DNA of 64,000 bases from NCBI GenBank assembly GCA_949987705.1, contig OX465281.1:166670516-166734515 (forward strand), read 5' to 3'. The translations under genes were made by a program, and so were the position numbers. The stretch comes from Thereva unica (lineage: Eukaryota; Arthropoda; Insecta; Diptera; Therevidae). Shown here in pieces: positions 21,546-31,740 of this stretch (position 1 is the stretch's first letter; the number at the start of each line of letters is the position of its first letter). The notes below the pieces were generated by a model that was given only the letters and a program-made list of their open reading frames with translations, did not search any database and had not been told where the DNA came from.

Positions 21546-24240
21546 TTGGGTTGTAAAATGATTGACAATAATTTTTATGTGGACGATGGAATGGCCGGAG
21601 CAGATTCTTTGACAGAAGCCTTGGAAATGCAACAACAGATTGAAAAAATTTTACAGTCAGCAGGTTTCCAGTTAAGAAAATGGTGCGCTAATGATGCAAA
21701 GCTTTTAGAAAACATACCAGTAGAGCATAGAGCACTTCAACTAGAATTCAACGAACTTGGTGAAGACAATCAATTGAAAGCCTTAGGACTCGTTTGGATT
21801 CCATATATAGATGAATTAAAAGTTAAAGTCAGTAAACCAAAATACAAACGAGTTACCAAACGAACAGTATTATCTGATATATCCAGCTTGTTTGACCCAT
21901 TAGGGTTAGTATCACCGGTAATTCTTCGAGCTAAATTATTCATGCAAGAATTGTGGAAATCAAAACTTGGTTGGGACGAAGCACTTCCAACAGAATATCA
22001 CGAAGCATGGATGAAATTTAGAGAAGACTTAGAAAATTTAAATGATGTACGATTTCCAAGACATCTTTTTGGGAAAAGAGTTCCAGTGGACATTCAGATT
22101 CACACATTTGCAGATGCCAGCATGAAAGCATATGGAGCAGCAGTCTATATTAGAGCAAAATACAAAGATGGTACTATATCAACTCAACTTTTATGTGGAA
22201 AATCAAAAGTAGCGCCAGCATCAGGTACAACACTTCCCCGTTTGGAATTATGTGCTGCCTTTCTAGCTGCAGAATTAAATGGTAGAATCAAGCAGGACTT
22301 ACATTTAACAAAATGTGAAAACTTTCTATGGTCTGATTCAACAATAACATTAGACTGGATCAACTCTCAACCTGCTTTACATCAAACTTTTGTTGCAAAC
22401 AGAATAGCATCTATTCAACAGTTATCCAGTACAACGCAGTGGAAGCACGTGCCATCAGAACAAAATCCAGCAGATATCCCTTCACGAGGAGCCACAGCCG
22501 CAAAATTCAAAGATTGTCATTTATGGGCTTATGGTCCATTGTTCTTGTACGGTCCTGAAACAAAATGGCCAAGTCTGTACAAACGGGAAGTGTCACAATA
22601 TGAAACAAAGCAAAGAAAAGAGGTTTTGATAATGTCTGTGGATTCGCACTCACTATTAGAACAGATCAATCATGGGAACTCTTTAATGAAACTGAACAGA
22701 ATTATCGCTTATTGTTTACGACTGTCACGAACATTTTTTAAAGAGACGAAAACGGAGCCCCAAGGTAACTTACTTACAACAGAAGAATTGGCGTTCGCTC
22801 TAACGAAAATCATTGTAACAATCCAAGCAGATACGTTCGGCGAAGAACTGAAGCAACTTAAAAGACATTCGAGTTTACCTTCATCAAGCCATATTAGTAG
22901 TTTGTCACCCTTCATCGATAAGAACGGCGTTTTGAGAGTAGGTGGCAGAATACAATCATCGACATTAACGTATGAAGCTAAACATCCGGCATTATTACCT
23001 TATAATCATTGGTTTACGAGGCTCGTACTAGATCATATTCACAAGACCAACAAACACGTTGGCCCACAAGCACTCCTACACATTACCAGGCAAAAATATT
23101 GGCCGATAAAGGGTAAAACTATGGCACGAAATGTTACTAGTAAATGTATTATTTGTGCAAAGAGGAAGCCTATAACACTAAACCAGATAATGGGAAATTT
23201 ACCAATAGCAAGAGTCCAACCAGCCAGACCATTCGTTAATACTGGAGTCGATTTTGCAGGACCTATATACACACACTACAAAGTGAGAGGTAAGAAACCA
23301 CAAAAAACGTATATAGCAGTTTTTTGCTGTTTTGCCACTAAAGCAGTGCATCTGGAACTTGTTACCGATTTAAGCACGAATGCGTTCATATCAGCATTGA
23401 AGCGATTCACATCCAGAAGAGGAAATTGCAATAAAATCTATTGTGACAATGCAACCAATTTTGTCGGTGCAAAAAATCAACTCGGAGAATTGCACGAGAC
23501 AATATATTCTTCCAAGGCAGAAAAGGATATTACACTTTTTTGTGACAATAAAGGTATTACGTTCAGCTTCATACCACATCGATCACCCCATTTTGGAGGA
23601 CTGTGGGAAGCAGCCGTGAAGTCAGCGAAAGGACTACTCAGAAAACACATTGGAGAAGCATCGTTAACTTATGAAGAGTTGGAAACAGTAATAGTGGAAA
23701 TCGAAGCAGTTCTTAATTCACGACCACTCACACCCATGTCAGACGATCCAAATGATTTAACAGCACTCACGCCAGGGCATTTCTTAATTGGAGAACCTCT
23801 TACAAGTACAATTGATTCCCAAGCTTCAGAAAACAACAAGACCTTAGGACATCGTTATGAAGCATTATATAAGATAAAGCACGACTTTTGGAAGAGGTGG
23901 TCTACAGAATATCTTAGTAGTCTTCAACAGCGGTATAAGTGGAAAACACCAAGAGAAAACTTAAAAACAGGAGCTTTAGTACTGATAAAGGAGGACAATC
24001 TACCGGTACTAAAATGGGTGTTGGGTAGAGTCATTAAAGTAATCGAAGGAGAAGATGGATTTGTTCGACTAGCAGACGTTAAAACATCAAGTGGAGTTTT
24101 GAGACGACCAATACACAAATTAGCTGTCTTACCTATGGAAGCAGATAATGCAACTCAAGAGCAACCATCCAACGAGCCGACAAGCTCATCAAATGAACCC
24201 AAATCACAAGATTGCGAACCCCCTTCAAAACGTAAAAAAG
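21546..24240 (+). pseudogene. pol: BEL pol: RT active site, RNase H, integrase
   Basis: The frame resumes with the RT catalytic YVDD at 21576-21587. RNase H spans about 22110-22490 (FADASMKAYGAAVY, LPRLELCAAF, WSDSTITLDWI, and the final D in NPADIPSRGA). Integrase covers about 22980-23830. It has the zinc-binding HIHKTNKHVG...CIICAKR, then catalytic Asp in VDFAGPI, Asp in YCDNATNFVGA and Glu in GLWEAAVKSAKG, followed by GHFLIGEPL and a C-terminal ALVLIKEDNLPVLKW segment. The frame runs on without a stop into env. Function is reverse transcription and integration; the upstream frameshift separates it from gag-protease. Confidence 0.92.
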
Positions 24241-25263
24241 GTAACTCTAACGCATCAGTTGCAACAACTTTGTTGCTAACCACAATGTTAGCAACCACTA
24301 TGGGCACACATGCAATCAAAATAACACCACACACATCGTCAGCAGGTGCAATTTTTGAAAGAATGGGAATGGTTAATATGATTAATAACGAATGGACATT
24401 GATCATTTACTACAACATGTCAACATTTTGGGGGGAATTCAACACAATGTCTGCAGGAGTCAACCAACTCAGAGATATATGTACCCGTGGAACAGATAAA
24501 TACTGCAATACAACAACCGATCATTTCATTCGACAATTGGAATATTTAAGAGAACAAGTTCATTACTTAAGGCGAAATAACACTACCGTCAGAAGAAAAA
24601 GAGGAGCTTTAAATATTGTGGGAAACATAGCCAACTCATTGTTTGGAGTACTCGACTCAAACTATGCTCAACGAATGGAAGCTACTGTTAACAATATGCG
24701 AGAAAATGATGAGCAAATTCTTACATTAGTTAAAAATCAGACTGGAACATACTCAATTAGAGAATCAAAAGCATTTCGAAGAGATCAACAGATTCATTAA
24801 AGAAACTAACCAAGTGACGTCCAAGGTAGGGGAAGAATTACATCAACAGAAGTTAGATAAATTGTATAACCAAGCAGCAACCAGGCTACTGATAATGATG
24901 GAAAATTACAGAAGACTACAAGATTCTCTTATACAAATGGTCATAGACAGTCATCACGGGAAAATAAATCCAAGCATTGTAACACCAGATCAAATGACAA
25001 GTAAAATGCAAAACATCAAAGATAATTTGCCATCCTCGCTACGATTACCTCCAGTATCAAACGTTATAGAATTATATAGTCTTATAACAATTGAAACAGG
25101 AATTACGCCTACATGTGTTATCTTCAAATTAAAGATTCCACAAGTAACGTACGAACGTTTCGAACTACTTCACATTGTTCCAGTACCATGGTTACAGGAT
25201 GGCAAAGCAAAAATGATTTTCATTGAGAATAATTACCTCATTGTGGATATGCACAGAGACCAG
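24241..25263 (+). pseudogene. env: BEL env, first part (baculovirus F-like fusion glycoprotein)
   Basis: Fused in frame after integrase. A hydrophobic signal-like segment (ASVATTLLLTTMLATTMG, about 24259-24312) is followed by an ectodomain with NxT/NxS glycosylation motifs. A furin-type site RRKR encoded at 24591-24602 is followed by a hydrophobic GALNIVGNIANSLFG stretch, the arrangement of F-type env proteins of gypsy, roo and baculoviruses. A single-base frameshift near 24740-24790 shifts reading into the ORF starting at 24814, which continues to the Harbinger insertion at 25264. The encoded protein would be a membrane-fusion glycoprotein; here it is broken by a frameshift and three further insertions. 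Confidence 0.8.
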
Positions 25264-25559
25264 GGGCCTGTTGCACAAAACTACAAGTCTACAAGTCTAC
25301 AAGTGCCTGTAAAATAATACTTGTACTACAAGTCCACCAAATTTTGGTTGCACGAAAAAATTTTCTACACTTGTAGAATTATTAAAATTTCCCAAAATAT
25401 GTAAAATAAATTTTACAAGTGTAGAAGCTTACTCCATGGCAACGTGAATGTTTACAAAACAAAATTTGTCGTGTTTGCCATACCAACTTTGTTTTAAGAT
25501 TTAAATTTTTTAAATTTACCTTTGACAGATTTCTATTCAAATAAATTTCATTGGTAACG
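25264..25559. repeat. Harbinger left subterminal repeats (ACAAGT/ACTTGT cluster)
   Basis: CTACAAGT, ACTTGTA and TTACAAGTGTAGAA motifs recur in both orientations within the first 170 bp, a likely transposase-binding cluster. Comparable motifs occupy the right 250 bp. Confidence 0.65.
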
Positions 25560-26421
25560 ATGGCCCGTAAGTGTAACGACGAAAAGAAAATAAGTATTTT
25601 AAGGAAAATAAGGGAGAAAAAAGAAATTTGGTTTGGTGCTTTTAGTAATGATATTACTAAAAGTGCTAAAAACGAAAAGTGGAAGGAAATCTTTTAGTTA
25701 GCGTCCAGCATAAATTTAATTCCTAAAAACAAGGGATGGAATTATGTGAGGGACGTATTGTGGCAAAATTTAAAAACAAACTACAATAGTAAGTATTCGT
25801 TAGCATACAAAATTCTATTTGAAACTGTAATGAACATCTAAATATTCAGGCAAAAATAGATAATGCAAGAAAAACAGGAACTGCGGGAGGACCAAATGCC
25901 AAATTTACGCCAGTTGACGTCATTGTACAAGACACCTTGGGGCGGGAGTCGGAAATAATTAACGGATTGGAAGTTACAGAATCACTAAATGATACCAATC
26001 CTCCTAATATAAACGCAAGCAAGCCTTTGGTATTCGGAGAGTCTGAGTCAATTAATTATTCTGTAACTACTATCATAGAGTCGAGAAAAAATAGTAAACG
26101 TCCATCACAAACAATAGGTAAAATTTAATACATAACAAAGCCAAAAGCCAAATATGATAAACATATGTAATATGTTTTAAATATATACGTAGGGAACATA
26201 AGGTCTTGTAAAGGCGATGAAGAATCTCAGCTTGTTTGAAAAAGCTAAAGCTTTCAGTTGACCATCTGGAGCTAATTAATTACAAAGCAAGGTTGGATAT
26301 TTTGGCACTTGAGCGCCAACTTAAACTTCCTCCTTCTAGTTTTACAAAAACTCTAAGCGATGACAATTTAGAAGAGGCTGTTGAGGGTATAAGTGTTTTA
26401 CCGTTCAGCGAATATTGTTAA
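25560..26421 (+). pseudogene. Harbinger Myb/SANT-like accessory protein, likely 3 exons
   Basis: ATG at 25560 (MARKCNDEKKISILRKIR) opens a helix-rich DNA-binding-like domain. Two intron-like gaps fit the later coding blocks: GTAAGT at 25789 to CAG ending 25849, and GTAAAA at 26118 to TAG ending 26192. Exon 2 encodes an Ala/Gly then acidic linker (GGPNAKFTPVDVIV); exon 3 ends with LINYKARLDILALERQLKLPP, a coiled tail. A TAG at 25695-25697 and a one-base phase mismatch between exon 1 and exon 2 break it. In this superfamily the Myb-like protein partners the transposase for nuclear import and terminal recognition (family knowledge). Confidence 0.65.
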
Positions 26422-26567
26422 AGGCTAGTTTTTTTGGTTCTTAATAATTTAAAAATAACAAAATTTTATTTTATTTATAAATACATATTAATATAATTTA
26501 GAAATGGTAAAAATGATATACGAGTACATGTAAATAATGAAAATTTAAATCAATTAAAAAAAATTTA

Positions 26568-27590
26568 ATTTTGAAAAGTGTTTATGATTTCTTTCTGTCT
26601 TGCTCGCGCTTGTGCTGTTGGAGGTTCAAAAAGACTAGAGTCGCTATCGCTTATTTGAAATGAAGTATTGTCATTTGCTTCATTCAAAAAGTCTGTAGGG
26701 TTAATGTTACTTCTTGTCATGTTACATAGAGTTACGCAGCATTTGAAAATATTAGCGGCAAAGACTGGATTTACTCGCAAATGATTTAAACATGGAAACT
26801 TTTCTTTGAGTACGCCAAAAGCGCATTCAATTAATCGTCGCGTGCGCTTATGTGCCATATTAAATTGAGCTACAGTACCATCTTCGAGGTTTGAGTACCA
26901 TGTTTTCAATGGATATGCAGAGTCTCCGAGGATTACAGAATTAGGGTATGGTCTCCACCCATCTTCCATCTTAAAGTGCAAATTACTGTCTCATAAAACT
27001 CTTGCATCGTGTACGCTACCTGGCCAGTTAGCGCTGGCATAGTAGAATTATAAATCAGGACCGCAAACAGTCATACAATTTAGTGAATGATTTCCATGAC
27101 GGTCAACAAAAGCGACTTCACCTTGTGGTGGTGCGTCCATATTTATTAAAATTCCTTCTATTGCGCCACATATTTCTGGTAAACCGCCTTTTTCGTAAAA
27201 TTCTTGAACCACAGCATCTACATTAGATGGCCAACGAACTTGTTCTTGAAATTCCACTTCATTTATAGCTGCTGTTACTTCGTGCACGCGCCTGCAGACG
27301 GTTGCTTTTTGAATACCATGCATATCTGCTACGCTATGGTATTGTGCACCCGCTCCGAACCAGTGTAGTGCTATTAGCAATTTCTGTCTTACAGAAAGTG
27401 ATTGGCCTCTATTAGTCACTGAGTTCAATTTATTATATAAACTATGTTCAAGTTTTTCGACCACTGCCTTTGGCACTCGGAATTTTTCTTTAAAGTTATT
27501 ATCACTTACTTCAAAATTTATTCTCTTTTTATATACACGAATGTTTTCCCACTCGTCTTCACTTTCATTACTATCATCCCAAATAAACAT
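26568..27590 (-). pseudogene. Harbinger DDE transposase with two nonsense codons
   Basis: ATG at 27590. The N-terminal helix-turn-helix region (VRQKLLIALHWFGAGAQYHSVADMHGIQKATVCRRVHEV) is typical of HARBI1-like transposases. The first catalytic block reads CGAIEGILINMDAPP, with Glu where the family has Asp (IDG). The second block, SVILGDSAYPLKTW, keeps its Asp; the third, RRLIECAFGVLKEKF, keeps its Glu. Stops at 27048-27050 and near 26995 lie in the same frame, so the gene is one frame with two nonsense codons. It would cut and join the transposon ends. Confidence 0.85.
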
Positions 27591-27730
27591 TTTTCTCAGT
27601 CAACTTCAGCTGCAAACGTGTTTTAAGTTAAATCGATGATCACTAACTGACTTGTACAACTTTTACACATCTCAGTTTGTCTATAGAATTTTGCTAAGAA
27701 TTCTACAAGTCTAGCTATAACTGAATCTAC

Positions 27731-27903
27731 ACTTGTAGTTTCGTGCAACAGAAACTAGGGAAATTGAAATTTCCCACTTGTAGAATTCACTTTCTACACT
27801 TGTAAATTGAGGGACGGACTTGTAGTTTTGTGCAACAGAATTTTTCTACACTTGTAAAAAATCGCTTGTAGTACAAGTACTTGTAGTTTCGTGCAACAGG
27901 CCC
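27731..27903. repeat. Harbinger right end: three tandem copies of the TIR motif
   Basis: ACTTGTAGTTT(C/T)GTGCAACAG occurs at 27731-27751, 27818-27838 and 27879-27899. Only the outermost copy is joined to the terminal GGCCC. Confidence 0.9.
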
Positions 27904-27946
27904 CAGTACTATTCATTAAAGGACCAAGAATTAGCTTTATGCACGA
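27904..27946 (+). pseudogene. env: BEL env, second part (43 bp between two insertions)
   Basis: Short env segment between the Harbinger right TSD and the 5' LTR of the inserted LTR retrotransposon; it reads in the same frame as the segment before the Harbinger. Confidence 0.8.
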
Positions 27947-29735
27947 TGTAACGGTCGGTCGAAAAATTTATTTTGACGGGGGAATTTAGTTTGGAAATCA
28001 CCCTGTAGGCAAGGGGAAATTTACTGTAAATTACTTGGGATGAAAAGGAAAATTTAAACAGGATAGGCGAGAAAAAAAAATGAAGAATGAAAGGAGTTTT
28101 TTCTTGGGAGTTGGAAAAAAAGTTGGAAAGAAAATGGTCGGAAAATTTGGAAAAAGTTGTAAATAAAGTAGTATGTGAAGAAATTTTGGAAAAAAAGTTA
28201 AAAAAAAACAGTTGGAAGGACGTTGAATCAATAGAATTGGGATTTATTTTTTTGGGTTGGTGCCGTAAAATCTAAAAATACGGACGAATTGATTATATAT
28301 GGAAGAAAGAAATCCAGGATAACGAAGGGAAAAAGGTGTAGGCTGCTCTTCAGGAAAAGGCTGCTGAAGGAAAATTAACCCCCAGAATAAGAAATATAGA
28401 AGAAGAGGAAAGAAACAGGTCAAAGGCGTAGGGACCGTAATTTTTTTTGCTTCTATTGAAACCGGTAGGTAAAAGATAATTTAAATTTATACCTGCATAT
28501 ATTTGGTGGCGGATCAAAACGAGATTGAGCTTGATAAGAGGATTATCGCCGTAAGGTGTGAGGATTACTTATAATCACACGAAATATGACGGGTCCTTGG
28601 TGATTTGGTGATTTGGACCGTTTAAAAAAAAAACAAATAATTACCTATTGTACTGCAAATTATATCTCACTGCGTTAGGTTATTTACCAATAAAGTTGCA
28701 GACGTCACTTTTCTATCAAGACTGTGACTTAGACCGACCATAGTCAAATGAAAACCAATATTTTGTGAGTTCATTACTTCTGGATTGCTGTGCGGATTAT
28801 ACAACCCCTGGGATAAGTCGATAAGGCGCAATCATCCGTATTTTTGGTCCCGAACCAGTAATCGTGACATTGTCTACCTACTTAGTCATCATCTATATGT
28901 ATATATTATATATTCAATTATCAATTATTATTTAATAGCACTTACACGACAAGCTGTGATTGTTAGTTTTGCTTCGACACACAAAAGAATTTACACAAAA
29001 TAAAATAAAAAAATTTTAGGCTTTAATTTATTACATTTGTTACTAAATAATCATTTTGCGTAGAATTAACAATAACTTTGAATCTTATTTATAATTAATT
29101 CTGAGTTTGGTTGCTCCTTGTCTGTGATATTTACATTTTGGTTTTTTTTGGTTGGTTCAGGAAATTTTGTTTTCCTCTTCTGGTGATTGTACCATTCATT
29201 GTACAAAGTGAGGGGTATTGGCCAATACTGCGCACTTTACTGTTAACGTGCATAAAGTACGCAACTCGTATGTAATTTTTTAATTGTATCTGTACACATT
29301 TATTTGACATGGGCAACTAATCCGTGTTGTTGATATTGCATGTAATGTTTATGTTGAGTTTTCGCATTAAATGATTATAAGCATGAGAATGGCTCTGTGT
29401 TAGATTTTTTTCGGTGGAATGGTTGAGGGGGGGATCCTTTCTTTTCAGGGTTGACGCGGCTCGGGCGACGAGCGAAGGATGGAGGTGGAATTTAAGATTT
29501 TTCATAGTCACAGGTAAGTGGTGAACCAACCGCGGTAAGTCCCGGCCACACACCCCACGACCCCGCCGGCGAGCTAGATAACTCCGTGTGGCCGGCGTAG
29601 GAGTTCCGGATTTTCTTTTTAATTCTTATGTACGGTGTTGGCTCCTTGGCCATGCTCTTCCGGGCTTGTGGCTAAGGGGGTAACACCTCGCATAAGTGGC
29701 GCCCACTATTTATATCGCGCCATTATGCTGGTACA
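27947..29735 (+). repeat. 5' LTR (1789 bp)
   Basis: Same sequence as 32812-34599 except for an A-run length near 28205. It contains AATAAA at about 28691, a TATA-rich block near 28900 and a strong splice-donor-like CAG/GTAAGT at 29511-29519. Several short ORFs recur in both LTRs but have no recognisable product. Confidence 0.95.
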
Positions 29736-29739
29736 TAAA

Positions 29740-29757
29740 TGGCGCCCAACGAAGCTT
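29740..29757 (+). promoter_or_regulatory. Primer-binding site, tRNA-Lys type
   Basis: TGGCGCCCAACG lies 4 bp after the 5' LTR. This is the complement of the tRNA-Lys(1,2) 3' end used by several retroelements (established knowledge). Confidence 0.75.
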
Positions 29758-29892
29758 TTAAAGCCCGTTGACGGTCCTACACGGACCCTGAAGTTTAAAA
29801 TTTTTTTTGGTTTAGTACCACTTGTGCCTTCACGGACAATGTTTGATTTTTTTTTCGTCTATGGTTCACCACTTTTACCCAGCGCTCGCTGT

Positions 29893-29931
29893 GGGCTAAG
29901 GTAGTACCGCGAGGCCTTAGCCCTTGTCTAT
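29893..29931 (+). other. Leader hairpin GGGCTAAGG/CCTTAGCCC
   Basis: A 9-bp perfect stem around an 11-12-nt loop, in the transcribed leader between PBS and ORF. Confidence 0.6.
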
Positions 29932-30057
29932 TTTTTCGAATTTTTTTCAGCATCCGTGTCCAAATTCTAGGTGAATTTTTATTTGTCTTCGCTTTTAGGC
30001 CTGTCCGTTTACTTACGCGGTAACTTCTTCTTTTTGGAGTAGCTTCGAACCATGCTG

Positions 30058-30108
30058 ACCTGCACGGCTTGCTACCAAGCGAGTGGTCGCTTGGCTATGC
30101 GTGCAGGT
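30058..30108 (+). other. Leader hairpin, two-part stem
   Basis: Outer stem ACCTGCACG (30058-30066)/CGTGCAGGT (30100-30108) and inner stem CCAAGCGA (30075-30082)/TCGCTTGG (30087-30094) closed by GTGG. All 17 pairs are Watson-Crick. Confidence 0.75.
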
Positions 30109-30150
30109 GTAGTAGTGGTTCATCCCTGTCCTGTTTCTAGGGTCGGCGAC

Positions 30151-30287
30151 TCTGGTATCAGGCGTGATACCGCCTGCCACTGCGTCGGTCTTGGAACAGG
30201 ATCTTCTTTTAATTTTCCTGGTGGACGTTGAAGTTGGGACAAGGGCTTAACCGTCTTTGGTAACAGGCGTGTTACCGCCTGCCACTG
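30151..30287 (+). other. Paired bistable hairpins in the leader
   Basis: Two copies of one module: GGTATC-AGGCGT-GATACC (30154-30171) and GGTAAC-AGGCGT-GTTACC (30259-30276), each followed by GCCTGCCACTGCG. The single stem difference is compensatory. Alternatively CAGGCG can pair with CGCCTG (30159-30164/30171-30176 and the equivalent positions in the second copy), giving a competing 6-bp GC-rich hairpin. A third, diverged hairpin lies at 30543-30575. Confidence 0.65.
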
Positions 30288-30542
30288 CGCCCCTTGTTCC
30301 TTCGGAAGGTCCATTCAGCTTTTTAAATTCTAATTTTTTGTTTACGTCCTGAGTTTTTTCCGTCTGGTTCATCCCAACTGATTGATTTTCCGAAAGGTAG
30401 CTCAGTTGTGATTGAACAGCGGATTCCCCAAATTTTTTTATTTTTTGAAGAAGTTTCCCTTTCGTGGCGAGGCGATTTTGAGTTCCGTTTCCGTCCTTCG
30501 TTTCGGTTCTACCTGAAGCTGGGTCGGCGACCTGGATGACAC

Positions 30543-30575
30543 TTGGTGATGACTATGCTTCATAGTTTTCACCAA
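30543..30575 (+). other. Third leader hairpin TTGGTGA/TCACCAA
   Basis: Stem TTGGTGA (30543-30549)/TCACCAA (30569-30575) with an inner CTATG-CTT-CATAG stem-loop. Like the two upstream modules it is preceded by GGGTCGGCGAC-type sequence and followed by CTGCCA. Confidence 0.6.
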
Positions 30576-30960
30576 CTGCCATCGAGGCCATCGACATGCG
30601 GGAGCCCTGAGGGAAGTGTTATCTGCCTCAACCATTCCTAAATCAGTATTAAATCAAAGCATATACACACTCACCTACACAAATATATATACACTAATAC
30701 AAACTTATTGTTTTATCACTGCACACTGGTCGGTGGTGATTTTGTTTCTTTGAGGTACACTCACATTAGTATTAATGTTTATTTGATTGTTCATACACAC
30801 TGTGGTATAATTATTATAGCGGATTTTTTTTTGCTGTAAGTACGTAGGGTACCATTTTTTTTGGAAATTTATTTTGTGCCCAAAACTTTCGTTCTTCGAA
30901 CTTTCTTTGCGTTTTAGTTATAAAAACATATATCGAACGGTGTTAACATCCTAGGTAATC

Positions 30961-31740
30961 ATGGGCGATACGTGCGGACGCACCTATTATGGCCTGCCCA
31001 TCGTGCATAAGGTGCTACGAAGGCCACGTTGTATGTCATCTTTATCTCCCCTCTCTAATGAGTTTGTTCCAAAAAGGGGATATATTCCAGCATCGTATAG
31101 TGCGCATTCTACCCCTATGGCAGATCATGTTCCAACATCGGACGAGAGCTTTGCGGTGAGGTACGCCATGGATATTGTAAGTCTTTTAAATGAAGACCCG
31201 AGATCTTTTGAGACAATTGCCTCGAGAGCCTGGAATTATTTTGAATGTTTTAATAATAATCCCTTCGTGATAAGTCTTATCATGGAGATTTTTTTCAATA
31301 AATCTATCGATGAACCGAACTTCTGTTATACGGGCGCGAAACTGTATGGGTTATTGAACTCGATGAATTCGGGGAATAATAGTGTTTTTGTGGGGCTGGT
31401 TAGGTTAAAACTGGCTTATTACCGTGAGAGATATATGGATTTCAAGACATCCGACGGTCGCCGTATCCTAGTATTTTTGACGGAATTGTACTGGCACTTA
31501 CCGAAGAGCGGTTGGCTTAAGAAGGAAATGGCCCAGACTATTGGGGTTACAATGAACCAGATACTTCGGGAACCAAGCCCTGAAAATATCCAGTGTGTTA
31601 GTCACGCCCTTAAGATGACAGGACCAGTGTTAGCACTGTACTGTCCCGCTGAACTCTATAATTTAGGAAAGGGATTAAAGAAGGGTAAGTCGGCGATAAC
31701 GACTACTCCCATCCATGACAGGGGCTCAGGTAAACAATAA
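30961..31740 (+). CDS. PAIP1-like protein (PAM2 motif + MIF4G domain), retrotransposon-borne
   Basis: ATG at 30961, stop at 31738-31740, 259 codons with no interruption. Residues 27-41 contain LSPLSNEFVPKRGY, close to the PAM2 motif that binds the MLLE domain of poly(A)-binding protein. Residues about 59-235 resemble a MIF4G domain of the PAIP1/CTIF class (SRAWNYFECFNNNPFVISLI, NKSIDEPNFCYTGAKLYGLL, RRILVFLTELYWHLPKSGW, IQCVSHALKMTGPVLALYC). The C-terminus is a short basic/polar tail. PAM2 followed by MIF4G is the architecture of PAIP1, which links PABP to eIF4A/eIF4G and stimulates translation (established). No intron is seen, consistent with capture from mRNA. It lacks every retroviral enzyme, so the host-factor identity is the only candidate function. 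Confidence is high for MIF4G and moderate for PAM2. Confidence 0.82.
   Translation: MGDTCGRTYYGLPIVHKVLRRPRCMSSLSPLSNEFVPKRGYIPASYSAHSTPMADHVPTSDESFAVRYAMDIVSLLNEDPRSFETIASRAWNYFECFNNNPFVISLIMEIFFNKSIDEPNFCYTGAKLYGLLNSMNSGNNSVFVGLVRLKLAYYRERYMDFKTSDGRRILVFLTELYWHLPKSGWLKKEMAQTIGVTMNQILREPSPENIQCVSHALKMTGPVLALYCPAELYNLGKGLKKGKSAITTTPIHDRGSGKQ

Larger units (their letters stand above)
25264..27903. mobile_element. PIF/Harbinger DNA transposon inside BEL env
   Basis: The termini are GGGCCTGTTGCACAAAACTA and its inverse (imperfect inverted repeats over about 25 bp). They are flanked by a 3-bp duplication CAG (25261-25263 and 27904-27906), the size expected for Harbinger. Both characteristic genes are present and convergent: a Myb/SANT-like protein (plus) and a DDE transposase (minus). 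Excision in silico restores the env frame. Both genes carry nonsense codons, so this copy is dead but could be cross-mobilised. Confidence 0.92.

Noticed and set aside
28087..28275. Lys/Glu-rich ORF at the start of the LTR
   Set aside because: Low-complexity purine-rich DNA at the beginning of the LTR, with no start context or domain.
28785..29553. Short ORFs inside the 1.79-kb LTR (repeated at 33649-34417)
   Set aside because: They recur only because the LTR is duplicated; composition and lack of domains do not support coding.
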